DNA from: Acidobacteriaceae bacterium
GTDB lineage: Bacteria > Acidobacteriota > Terriglobia > Terriglobales > Acidobacteriaceae
Direction: 5' to 3'
Length of the DNA: 45,608 nt
Assembly: GCA_030039035.1 (NCBI GenBank)
Contig: JASHQQ010000371.1
Location: 1-45,608, forward strand
Shown piece by piece: positions 33,225-40,906 of the stretch. Position numbers and translations under genes: made by a program. Below the pieces are notes generated by a model that saw only the letters and a program-made list of their open reading frames with translations, searched no databases and was not told where the DNA came from. Each line of letters starts with the position of its first letter. The stretch's first letter is position 1.

Positions 33225-35114
33225 ATGGCAACGATGCGGGGCGGCGGAATCGGCATGGGCATGCGCGCCGAACGAATGCCCACGGGGCGCGGCGCGCGCT
33301 CCGGGCAGACCGACCTGCCGAAGAAGAAGCCCAGCCTGAAGAAGATGTGGCCGCAGTTGCGGTCGCTGGTGGCGCCGCGCGCAGGGCTCCTCGTTCTGGG
33401 CCTGCTGCTCATGGGCGTCAACCGTGTTGCGGGGCTGGTGATGCCCTACACATCCAAGGCACTTCTCGACAAGGTCCTCTCGCCTCAGCATCCGCACCCC
33501 GAGCTTCTCGGAACCATCATCACCGCGGTCGTGGTTGCCATGGTGGTGCAGGCCATTACTTCCTACGCGCTCACGCAACTGCTTTCCAAGGAGGGGCAAA
33601 GGCTGATCGCCGAGATGCGCCGCCAGGTGCAGAAGCATGTGGGCCTGCTCTCAGTGGCTTATTACGATGAGAATCGCACCGGGACGCTGGTGGCGCGGAT
33701 CATGACCGACGTGGAAGGCGTGCGCAACCTCGTCGGCACCGGGCTGGTCGAGTTTGTCGGCGGGCTGCTGACGGCCATTCTGGCCTTTGGCTATCTGCTG
33801 CATCGCAGCGTGGCGGTCACGGTGACCGTTTTCAGCGTGATGGGCGCGTTTGTCTTCGTGCTGCAGTACGGCTTCCGCACCATTCGGCCGATCTTTCGCG
33901 AGCGGGGAAAGATCAACGCGGAGGTTACGGGGCGGCTGACCGAGTCGCTGGGCGGCGTGCGCGTGGTGAAGGGATATCATGCCGAGGAGCGCGAGCATGG
34001 CGTCTTTTCCGCTGGCGTGGAGCGGCTGCTGGCCAACGTGATGAAGTCGTTGACCATGACCAGCGTGCTCTCGTCGGCTTCGACCACGGTGCTGGGTCTG
34101 GTCTCGGCGCTGGTGATGTGGCTGGGCGGGCACAACGTGCTCGGCAAAACGTGGACCATCGGCGACTACTTCAGTTACAACATGTTTCTCGCCTTCATGA
34201 TTGCGCCAGTCTTTCAGATCGTGAATATCGGGACGCAGCTAACCGAGGCGTTCGCGGGGCTGGATCGCACCAACGAGATCTTGTCCGAGCTGGAAGAGAA
34301 CCAGGTCCCCGGCCGCACGCTGAAGATGCCTCCGATTGAAGGCCGGGTGCGGTTCGAAGATGTGGAGTTTGCCTATCAGCCGGAAAAGCCGGTGCTGCAC
34401 GGAGTGAGCTTTTCGGCCGATCCGGGGACGGTGACGGCGCTGGTCGGGTCGTCCGGATCGGGCAAGTCGACGATCATCAGTCTGCTGTGCGCCTTCCATA
34501 CACCATCCAAAGGGCGCGTGCTGGTGGACGATTTCGACCTGGCCAAAGTCGACCTGAACACCTATCGCTCGCAACTCGGCGTGGTGCTGCAGGATTCGTT
34601 TTTGTTTGACGGCACGATTCGCGAAAACATACTGTTCTCCCGGCCCGATGCCAGCGAAGAGCAGTTTCTCTTTGCCTGCCGCACCGCGCGCGTGGACGAA
34701 TTTGCCGAGCGCTTTCCCGATGAGTACGAGACGATCGTCGGGGAGCGCGGCGTGAAGCTGTCAGGAGGGCAGCGTCAAAGGCTTTCCATCGCTCGCGCGC
34801 TGCTGGCGCAGCCGCGCATTCTCATTCTCGACGAAGCGACAAGCTCGCTCGATTCCGAATCGGAGGCCATGATCCAGGCCGGCTTGAGCCAGTTGATGCA
34901 GGGCCGGACGACTTTTGTCATCGCGCACCGGCTTTCAACGATCCGCCGTGCCGACTGCATTCTGGTGGTCGAGGCAGGCCGCATCGTCGAGCGCGGCAAC
35001 CACGCGGAACTCTTCGCGCTCGGCGGGCGGTACTACGATCTCTACACTCGCCAGCATGGGCTGGAGGCGAATCTGTTTCTGGCGCCGGGCGAAGGAGACG
35101 TGGTGCCGGCGTAA
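33225..35114 (+). CDS. ABC-type exporter, fused permease/ATPase
   Basis: The 629-residue half-transporter has the type IV ABC exporter layout. A basic cytoplasmic N-terminus of about 45 residues (Gly/Met/Arg-rich) is followed by six transmembrane helices (about 50-340) and a nucleotide-binding domain (about 375-610). Motifs are A-loop FAYQPEKPVL, Walker A VGSSGSGKST, Q-loop VVLQDSFLFDGTI, signature VKLSGGQRQR, Walker B ILILDEATSSLD and switch His in VIAHRLST. It should work as a homodimer exporting lipid, peptide or drug; the substrate is not evident. It follows the small membrane protein by three bases and is convergent with the TonB-domain gene. Confidence 0.93.
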   Translation: MATMRGGGIGMGMRAERMPTGRGARSGQTDLPKKKPSLKKMWPQLRSLVAPRAGLLVLGLLLMGVNRVAGLVMPYTSKALLDKVLSPQHPHPELLGTIITAVVVAMVVQAITSYALTQLLSKEGQRLIAEMRRQVQKHVGLLSVAYYDENRTGTLVARIMTDVEGVRNLVGTGLVEFVGGLLTAILAFGYLLHRSVAVTVTVFSVMGAFVFVLQYGFRTIRPIFRERGKINAEVTGRLTESLGGVRVVKGYHAEEREHGVFSAGVERLLANVMKSLTMTSVLSSASTTVLGLVSALVMWLGGHNVLGKTWTIGDYFSYNMFLAFMIAPVFQIVNIGTQLTEAFAGLDRTNEILSELEENQVPGRTLKMPPIEGRVRFEDVEFAYQPEKPVLHGVSFSADPGTVTALVGSSGSGKSTIISLLCAFHTPSKGRVLVDDFDLAKVDLNTYRSQLGVVLQDSFLFDGTIRENILFSRPDASEEQFLFACRTARVDEFAERFPDEYETIVGERGVKLSGGQRQRLSIARALLAQPRILILDEATSSLDSESEAMIQAGLSQLMQGRTTFVIAHRLSTIRRADCILVVEAGRIVERGNHAELFALGGRYYDLYTRQHGLEANLFLAPGEGDVVPA

Positions 35115-35129
35115 TCACGCACGGCGCTG

Positions 35130-35897
35130 TCAGTACAACCTGAAATTCACTTCGATCGTAATCTGCGCCGCTACGGGCGCGCCGTCTTTGGTGGCCGGCC
35201 GGAACCGGGATCGGTATACGCTTTCGATGGCCTTTTCATCGAGCCCCATGCCCAGCGACCGAATTACCTTCACGTCGGTCGGCAACCCCTCTTCGTTGAT
35301 GATGGCCGAGACGAGGGCGACCCCCTGGTATTTGGCCTTCCTTGCCCTCTCCGAGAACTCAGCCGGCGCCATATAAATGGCGATCGGCGGCTTGTCGTAG
35401 TTCCTGGTCGACAACGCTCCGGGCCCTGCGCCGAGGCCGAAGTGCGCCACGATTCTCGGATACGTCTCTCTCTTGTCCGCAAAAAAGCGCACGCGCGCAA
35501 AGATGTGAACGGGAACCGGATCCCCGTTCAATGTCCCTGGGTCGAATTTGCTCCGCCGAATGGCGTCAATTGCCGCCTGGTCGAACGCATCGCCGTGAGA
35601 TGAGACAACGCTGATGTCGGTCGCCAGCCCATCGGTGCCGACGACGAGCTTCAGCACGGTCAAGCCGTCGATCGCGCCCTCGGGAACATTGACCGGGTAT
35701 TCCACCGCGGCCCGCTCGATGACGACGGGAGTTACGATGCCTGGAACGGCAAAATAGGCTCCATTTGAATCGGGGCGTGGCTGCGACGGATTGGCACTCG
35801 GCCCTTCACCTCCCGCAAGCGGCGGAGGCTGCTGTTGCGGCAGTGCCGTATCGGCGAAAAGAAGGACCAACGCGAGGATCGATGCAAGCCTAAACAT
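35130..35897 (-). CDS. Exported protein with two TonB C-terminal domains
   Basis: The 255-residue protein starts with a signal peptide (MFRLASILALVLLFADTA, cleavage near LPQQ) and a Pro/Gln-rich linker (about 22-48). Two tandem TonB_C-like domains follow. The first is VNVPEGAIDGLTVLKLVVG to ARVRF (about 67-140). The second is YQGVALVSAIINEEGLPTDV to EVNFRLY (about 185-255). Both carry the A/D-x2-AI/E-x3-R-x-RF pattern seen in AAIDAIRRSKFDP and KAIESVYRSRFRP. Unlike classical TonB it has no long periplasmic spacer after a retained anchor. The ATG at 35897 is set by GGAGG six bases upstream. No ExbB/ExbD is nearby, so a true energy-transducing role is uncertain. Confidence 0.82.
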   Translation of the reverse strand: MFRLASILALVLLFADTALPQQQPPPLAGGEGPSANPSQPRPDSNGAYFAVPGIVTPVVIERAAVEYPVNVPEGAIDGLTVLKLVVGTDGLATDISVVSSHGDAFDQAAIDAIRRSKFDPGTLNGDPVPVHIFARVRFFADKRETYPRIVAHFGLGAGPGALSTRNYDKPPIAIYMAPAEFSERARKAKYQGVALVSAIINEEGLPTDVKVIRSLGMGLDEKAIESVYRSRFRPATKDGAPVAAQITIEVNFRLY

Positions 35898-36086
35898 TCG
35901 CGCCTCCGGATTGCGCCACGGGGTTCCTCCAACTCTAACACGCCGCTCCTGACGCTGTGCGAGCCATGGCAATTCGGCCCGGAGCCTGTCCATTGCCAGG
36001 CGCCGTTCCGGGTCATCCGGTTATACGGCGCCGGTTGCCGGATTGTCACGCCACCCGCTTGCGATCTTTTCAATCGCATCCGGTGT

Positions 36087-36187
36087 GGCGAGTCCGAAGC
36101 TCGCCGCAAAAGTCGAAATCCCGGACCGCAGATCCTTCGACTCCGTTTGCCGCGGAAAGCGCGGCAAACTCCGCTCAGGATGACAAT
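36087..36187. repeat. CTCAGGATGACA hairpin element
   Basis: A small hairpin, GGCGAG (36087-36092)/CTCGCC (36100-36105), is followed by a compact palindromic unit. GATCCTTCGACTCCG leads into TTTGCCGCG (36146-36154), loop GAAAG, CGCGGCAAA (36160-36168), then CTCCGCTCAGGATGACA to 36186. The outer ATCCT and AGGAT are also complementary. The element ends inside the oligopeptidase B gene, supplying its last codons and stop (TGA at 36177 to 36175 on the minus strand). I recall similar elements as widespread in acidobacterial genomes, which needs a search. Confidence 0.65.
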
Positions 36188-38343
36188 GTATTCATGTTGC
36201 TGCCTTCAGACCCGGGACACGGGTCCGTGACGCCAAGCTCGCGGAGAAGAAACGCATAATCCAGCGCGATCTCCTTGAGATAGTCGTAGCGGCCGCTGGC
36301 GCCTCCGTGACCGGCCTTCATGTTGGTGACGAGAAGCAGAGGATGGTTGTCGGTCTTCAGCGTGCGCAGCTTTGCCACGTATTTGGCCGGCTCCCAGTAC
36401 ATGACCTGGCTGTCGTAAAGCGACGTCTTGACCAGCATGGCCGGATAACTCCGGGCTTTCAGGTTATCGTAGGGCGAGTAACTCAGCATGACTTTGAAGT
36501 AACTCTCCTGGTTGGGGTCGCCCCACTCCTCGTACTCGGGAACCGTCAGCGGAAGAGAGGAGTCGAGCATGGTGTTCATGACGTCGACAAAAGGTACGTG
36601 GGAAACCACGGCGCGAAAGAGATCGGGCCGCATGTTGGCGACGGCGCCCATCAGCAACCCGCCGGCCGAGCCGCCCTCGATGGCAACGCGCCGCGGGTCG
36701 CCATAGCCCGAGGCCGTGAGGTGCCCAACGGCGGCGATAAAGTCGGTGAACGAGGTGGGCTTCAACAGCATCTTGCCGGCATCGTGCCACGGTTTGCCCA
36801 AGTCGCCGCCGCCGCGAATATGGGCGTACGCCATCACCACGCCGCGATCGAGGAGACTGAGGCGACTGGAGCCGAAGCCCAGCGGCAGCGAGTAACCATA
36901 CGAGCCGTAGCCGTAGACGTAAAGGGGATTGCGGCCGGTCTCGCGCTTGTCCTTGCGATACACGAGCGAGACGGGGATTTGTGCGCCATCGGGCGCAGTG
37001 GCATGGATGCGTTCGCTTGCATACTGCGTGCGATCGAAGCCGCCGGGAATCTCAAGCTGCTTGAGCAGCGCAGATTCTGCCGTCGCCATGTCGTATTCGA
37101 AGACCGAACCGGGAGTGACCAGCGACTGGTAGGAGTAGCGGAATGTTCGCGTATCGAAGATGCGATTGACATGGGGATGCGCGTCGTAAGCGGGCTCGGG
37201 GAAGCCGATTCCGGCGGTCTGCGCGGCTTCGGGGCCGTCGCCGGCAAAGCGCCAGACGCGCAAGCGCGGCAGCCCGTCCTCGCGCTCGCAGGCGACGAAG
37301 AACCCGGCAAAGAGATCGATGTCTTCGAGCATCACCGATTCGCGGTGGGGAATCAGTTCGGTCCAATGCTCGCGGCCTGGCGTGGCAGCGGGCGCGACGG
37401 CGAGCCGGAAGTTGCGCCCGCGATCGTTGGTGCGGATGAACCAGAATCCGTTGCGATGATCGATCGAGTATTCGTGCTCGTTTTCGCGCGCAGCGATGAG
37501 GGCAAATTCACCGAGAGGCGTGTCGGCCGGCAGTACCCACGACTCTGTCGTAATGTGGCTGGCGGACTCGAGGACGAGATACATGCCGTCACGGGTGCGG
37601 CCGATGCCGATGTTGAATCGCTCGTCGTCGTCCTGGTAGACGAGCGTGTCCTGCGCGTGCGGAGTGCCGAGCGCGTGGCGCCAGAGCTGGTACTGGCGCT
37701 TCTGCTCCTCGTCTTCGATCGTGTAGAAAAGGGTGCGATTCCCCTCTCCAGTTGCGAAAGCCTCTTGCCGGGGGTCCCGGTTGTGCGCCGCCCAGGCGAC
37801 CGATCCCACGCGCTCCACTTCGCCGGGGAGGGTTTCGCCGGTTTCGAGATCCTTGATGCGAAGCGTGTACTGGCGAAAACCCCTGGTGTCTGTGGTGTAG
37901 GCGAGCCAGCGGCCATCGTCGGTGATGTCGGTGGCGCCGATGGCGAAGAAGGCGTGGCCCTCGGCGAGCTGGTTGCCGTCGAGGACGATCTGCTCGGGAC
38001 CGGTTTCGGTAGGCTGCGGACCGCGTGCGCGGCAATGGATGGCGTATTGGCGGCCCTCCTCGGTGCGCGTGTAATACCACCAGTCTCCGTCGCGGAAAGG
38101 AACGGTCACGTCGGTCTGCTTGATGTGGCTGAGCATTTCGTTGTAGAGCTGCTCGCGCAGGCCGGCGAGGGGAGCCGTCACGGCATCGGCATAAGCGTTT
38201 TCGGCTTCGAGCCAGGCGGTGACATCGGGATTCTCCCTGTCGCGCAGCCAGGCATAGTCGTCGGACAGGGTCACGCCGTGCAGGGTGGTTTCCTTGTGCT
38301 CCCTGCGAGCGACGGGCGGCAAAGGAATCGGGTCTCGAGTCAT
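36175..38343 (-). CDS. ptrB: Oligopeptidase B (S9A serine peptidase)
   Basis: The 722-residue prolyl-oligopeptidase-family enzyme cleaves peptides after basic residues. It has an N-terminal strand and a seven-bladed propeller (about 60-430). The alpha/beta-hydrolase domain carries the triad S559 in EGGSAGGLLMG, D644 in TSLYDSQVMYWEPAKY and H679 in KAGHGGASGRYDYLK. These motifs are specific for oligopeptidase B rather than prolyl oligopeptidase. The ATG at 38343 gives the family N-terminus (RREHKETTLHGVTLSDDYAW); upstream in-frame codons are a low-complexity extension. The C-terminal tail after LLRELG (about 18 residues ending NTLSS) is unlike the family and is encoded by a repeat element. Confidence 0.93.
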   Translation of the reverse strand: MTRDPIPLPPVARREHKETTLHGVTLSDDYAWLRDRENPDVTAWLEAENAYADAVTAPLAGLREQLYNEMLSHIKQTDVTVPFRDGDWWYYTRTEEGRQYAIHCRARGPQPTETGPEQIVLDGNQLAEGHAFFAIGATDITDDGRWLAYTTDTRGFRQYTLRIKDLETGETLPGEVERVGSVAWAAHNRDPRQEAFATGEGNRTLFYTIEDEEQKRQYQLWRHALGTPHAQDTLVYQDDDERFNIGIGRTRDGMYLVLESASHITTESWVLPADTPLGEFALIAARENEHEYSIDHRNGFWFIRTNDRGRNFRLAVAPAATPGREHWTELIPHRESVMLEDIDLFAGFFVACEREDGLPRLRVWRFAGDGPEAAQTAGIGFPEPAYDAHPHVNRIFDTRTFRYSYQSLVTPGSVFEYDMATAESALLKQLEIPGGFDRTQYASERIHATAPDGAQIPVSLVYRKDKRETGRNPLYVYGYGSYGYSLPLGFGSSRLSLLDRGVVMAYAHIRGGGDLGKPWHDAGKMLLKPTSFTDFIAAVGHLTASGYGDPRRVAIEGGSAGGLLMGAVANMRPDLFRAVVSHVPFVDVMNTMLDSSLPLTVPEYEEWGDPNQESYFKVMLSYSPYDNLKARSYPAMLVKTSLYDSQVMYWEPAKYVAKLRTLKTDNHPLLLVTNMKAGHGGASGRYDYLKEIALDYAFLLRELGVTDPCPGSEGSNMNTLSS

Positions 38344-38398
38344 TCCAGGACCAGTGTATTGTGCCGGAATTCCCGCCGGGGCCCCGGCGCGAGCGAAC

Positions 38399-38438
38399 AT
38401 CCCACGGTTTCGCCAAAACCGGGCCAAAAGGGTGGGGT
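38399..38438. repeat. Copy 3 of the CCCACCCTTT palindrome family
   Basis: ATCCCACGGTTTCGCC (38399-38414) and GGCCAAAAGGGTGGGGT (38422-38438) are near-complementary arms around AAAACCG. The left arm aligns with ATCCCACCCTTTCGCC at 17771. It sits in the 142-base gap upstream of oligopeptidase B and downstream of the peptidoglycan-binding-like gene. Confidence 0.5.
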
Positions 38439-38485
38439 AACACGGCGTTTTTCGATCGCAGGCTGGAGGCGCCGATGCCGGAATG

Positions 38486-38950
38486 TTACCGGTTTACGCC
38501 GGCGGCTGCGGCAAAGCCGGCCGTTTGCTCAGCGGGTATGGTGCTGACCGGCGACGGATCGCCGAAGCTGGCGGTCCTGGCATTGATGGCGGTGGAGTAG
38601 TCGGGGCCGAGGCCAAGTTTTTTCAGCGCACGCGAGTCGGGCATCAGCCTGGTTTGCCAGCCCTGATCGGCCTGGTACTTTTGCATCGCGGCCTGGGTGG
38701 AGGCATCCCACTTGCCATTGGGCTCGCCAGTCATGTAGCGTTCGCGGATCAAGGCCTGCTGAATCTGGGTGACACGCTCCGGCTCGATGACCTGCTGGCC
38801 GTGCAGCCGGTGAGTTGTCTTGCGTGCGAGCTTATGGGTTCCGTTGCGATGGCCGCTGGTGGGCGGGCGATGGACGCGGGACGCGAACGCAGGGCAGGCG
38901 GTCAACCCCGCGGCGAGAAGAAGCGCAAAACTGGCTCGGAAAGAAATCAC
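38486..38950 (-). CDS. Secreted peptidoglycan-binding-like protein
   Basis: The 154-residue protein has a signal peptide (MISFRASFALLLAAGLTACPAFAS) and a basic His/Arg-rich linker (about 25-50). A PG_binding_1-like three-helix domain follows (about 55-112): VTQIQQALIRERYMTGEPNG, KWDASTQAAMQKYQADQGW and LMPDSRALKKLGLG. The tail is Ala/Ser/Pro-rich. Such domains bind peptidoglycan or serve as substrate-recognition modules; no catalytic domain is attached. The start is GTG at 38950 with GAGGTGG eight bases upstream. It may be cotranscribed with oligopeptidase B across a 142-base gap containing a palindromic repeat, or be separate. Confidence 0.78.
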   Translation of the reverse strand: MISFRASFALLLAAGLTACPAFASRVHRPPTSGHRNGTHKLARKTTHRLHGQQVIEPERVTQIQQALIRERYMTGEPNGKWDASTQAAMQKYQADQGWQTRLMPDSRALKKLGLGPDYSTAINARTASFGDPSPVSTIPAEQTAGFAAAAGVNR

Positions 38951-39073
38951 GGTGATTCCACCTCAAGGAAAAGAATGATCCGAAGCCTTTCGTCGTAGTG
39001 TAGCGAAACGGTCCAGACATTCCAAGGCAAAAATTGCTCGAGCAGGCCGGTTTCCACCTGCCGTCGAGCAGAC

Positions 39074-39114
39074 CGCGGACAGGGCAGGGAACCCTGTCCG
39101 CGCTAAGTCTTTTT
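39074..39114. repeat. Strong hairpin after htrA, T-run on the opposite strand
   Basis: CGCGGACAGGG (39074-39084) and CCCTGTCCGCG (39092-39102) form a perfect 11-bp stem with loop CAGGGAA, followed on the plus strand by TTTTT at 39110-39114. htrA is on the minus strand and ends at 39113, so for its transcript the A-run precedes the stem. It can act as an RNA 3' stabiliser for htrA, or as a plus-strand terminator although no plus-strand gene precedes it. Confidence 0.6.
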
Positions 39115-40738
39115 ATTGCAACGTTCCGCCGATGTAATTGATTCCACTCTGGGGATTGCGCGGGTCCATCACCTCAAAGACGACGTCGTCGCCCGTCTTC
39201 AGCTTGCTGACCACGGCAAGGAACTGGTCCCGCGAGCCGGTCGGCTGCTTGTTGATGCGAGTGATCACCCATCCCGGCTGCAGGCCCTGCAGATCGGCAA
39301 ACGAACCGGTGCGCACCGACTGGATGATCACGCCGGGCGTTTTCAGTTTGCTGGCGGTCTGCGGCGAGACGTCGTGCACGGTGATGCCGAGTTTTTCCTG
39401 ACCGGCGTCGCCCTGCTGCTCCTGGTCCGGGTTGGGTTGCGGGTTGTTGAGGTCGGCAAAGACCTTGTCGCGGTCGCCGATGGTAACGGTGGCGTCCTGC
39501 TGCCTGCCGTCGCGCATGTAGCCAAGCCGGATGCTCGAACCGGGATGGCGGCTGGCGATATCGTTGACCAGGTCGTCGCCGTCCTTCACGTCGCGGCCGT
39601 CGATCTGGGTGATGATGTCGCCGGGTTTCAGGCCGGCCTTGTCTGCCGGGCCGCCAGGCTGCACCTCCTGCACCAGAACGCCGTTCTTGAAGCCGTAGAC
39701 GCGATTGACCGCGCTCGAAAGACCCTGCCGGAACTGAATGCCGATAGAGCCGCGGACGACCTTGTGGCTGGGGCTGATCAGGTCGTTGTAGACATCGGCA
39801 ACGGTATTCGAGGGCATGGCAAAACCGATGCCCTGATACCCGGCCGATTGCGTATAAATGGCCGTGTTGACGCCGATAACGTCGCCGTTCATGTTCAGGA
39901 GCGGCCCGCCGGAATTGCCGGGATTGATGGCCGCGTCGGTCTGGATGAAATGCTGGAACTGGCCTGGCGCGCCGGGCTCGATGGTGCGGTTCTTGGCCGA
40001 GATGATGCCGGCGGTGACGGTCTGCGCCAGGGCGAACGGGCTGCCGATGGCTTCAACCCAGTCTCCGACCCTTGTTTCGTCGGAGTTGCCCAGCTTTACG
40101 ACAGGAAGCGCAGAACTGGCGTCGATCTTGATCACAGCGAGGTCGGTGGCCTTGTCGGCGCCGATGACGCGCGCCGGACGGCCGAAGTCCTGGGTGTCCG
40201 GGTCGGTAGCGAGCTTGACGTAGATCTTGTCGGCCTTCTCGATCACGTGGAAGTTGGTGACGATATAGCCCTTGGGGTCGACGATGAAGCCGGAACCCAG
40301 CGATTCGCGCACCTGGCCGCCGTCGTCCCCCTGGTCGGGCATCTGCCCGCCGAAGAAGCGGTTGAAGAAGTCCTGGAAATTATCCGGTCCCTGGCCCTGA
40401 TCATCGTCGTCGCCGTCGTCGCCGCCGGGATTCTGCTGGTCGGGGTGCATGCGGCGCTGAAAGTGCTTGCTATTGGCCGACTGCTTGGGCAAGGTCTGGG
40501 TATTGATGTTGACCACAGCCGGTCCGACCTGCTGGGCAATCTTGTCGAACTCATTGGGCGGGACGGGAGAGCTGACGACCCGGAGCGGAGTCGCGTCGGT
40601 GCTGGAATTCTGCGATTCCTGCCCGCGCACGCCGTGGGCGGCAAAAGAGCCGGCAAGGATGGCGGCCGAAATCGTGGCAAGCACGATGAAGGTGGAAGCG
40701 AGACGGCGGGCGCGCAGCCGTTCGAAGAGCGATTTCAT
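39113..40738 (-). CDS. Do-family periplasmic serine protease/chaperone HtrA (DegP-like)
   Basis: The 541-residue protease handles misfolded envelope proteins. A membrane-spanning signal or anchor (about 13-36) precedes the trypsin-like domain with H164 (TNFHVIE), D199 (ATDLAVIKI) and S276 (GNSGGPL). Two PDZ domains follow (about 310-400 with VLVQEVQPGGPADKAGLKPG, and 440-535 with VIIQSVRTGSFADLQGLQPG). An unusual Asp/Gln-rich insert (GGDDGDDDDQGQGPDN, about 105-120) sits in the LA-loop region before FFNRFFG. Length is slightly above E. coli DegP. The ATG at 40738 is preceded by a possible -10 (TATACT) about 65 bases upstream. Family evidence is strong. Confidence 0.95.
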   Translation of the reverse strand: MKSLFERLRARRLASTFIVLATISAAILAGSFAAHGVRGQESQNSSTDATPLRVVSSPVPPNEFDKIAQQVGPAVVNINTQTLPKQSANSKHFQRRMHPDQQNPGGDDGDDDDQGQGPDNFQDFFNRFFGGQMPDQGDDGGQVRESLGSGFIVDPKGYIVTNFHVIEKADKIYVKLATDPDTQDFGRPARVIGADKATDLAVIKIDASSALPVVKLGNSDETRVGDWVEAIGSPFALAQTVTAGIISAKNRTIEPGAPGQFQHFIQTDAAINPGNSGGPLLNMNGDVIGVNTAIYTQSAGYQGIGFAMPSNTVADVYNDLISPSHKVVRGSIGIQFRQGLSSAVNRVYGFKNGVLVQEVQPGGPADKAGLKPGDIITQIDGRDVKDGDDLVNDIASRHPGSSIRLGYMRDGRQQDATVTIGDRDKVFADLNNPQPNPDQEQQGDAGQEKLGITVHDVSPQTASKLKTPGVIIQSVRTGSFADLQGLQPGWVITRINKQPTGSRDQFLAVVSKLKTGDDVVFEVMDPRNPQSGINYIGGTLQ

Positions 40739-40906
40739 AGACTTGTTCTAACCTCATGAGGCTTGCCGGCCTCGCGGCGGGAAAGTTCTCCTCAATGCCT
40801 ACAGTATAGCGAGTTGCGGCCGAACCTGCCTGGCCGGCCCTCGCCTCGGCCGCATTGACAGATCAACCGTATAGACGTAGATGCGGGGTAAGCGGCTCGC
40901 GGCGGC
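40739..40906. promoter_or_regulatory. Divergent promoter region htrA / M28 peptidase
   Basis: On the minus strand TATACT (40808 to 40803) is a good -10 for htrA, giving a leader of about 58 bases, but no clear -35 is seen. On the plus strand a perfect TTGACA (40855-40860) is followed 17 bases later by TAGATG, a poor -10, as a candidate promoter for the peptidase. No envelope-stress sigma motif was recognised. Confidence 0.3.

Noticed and set aside
36307..38547. 746-codon plus-strand open frame
   Set aside because: It is antisense to oligopeptidase B, which has a complete catalytic triad. The shadow frame has repetitive Val/Gly/Arg content.
39116..40759. 547-codon plus-strand open frame
   Set aside because: It is antisense to htrA. 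Apparent acidic and hydrophobic stretches mirror HtrA codons.
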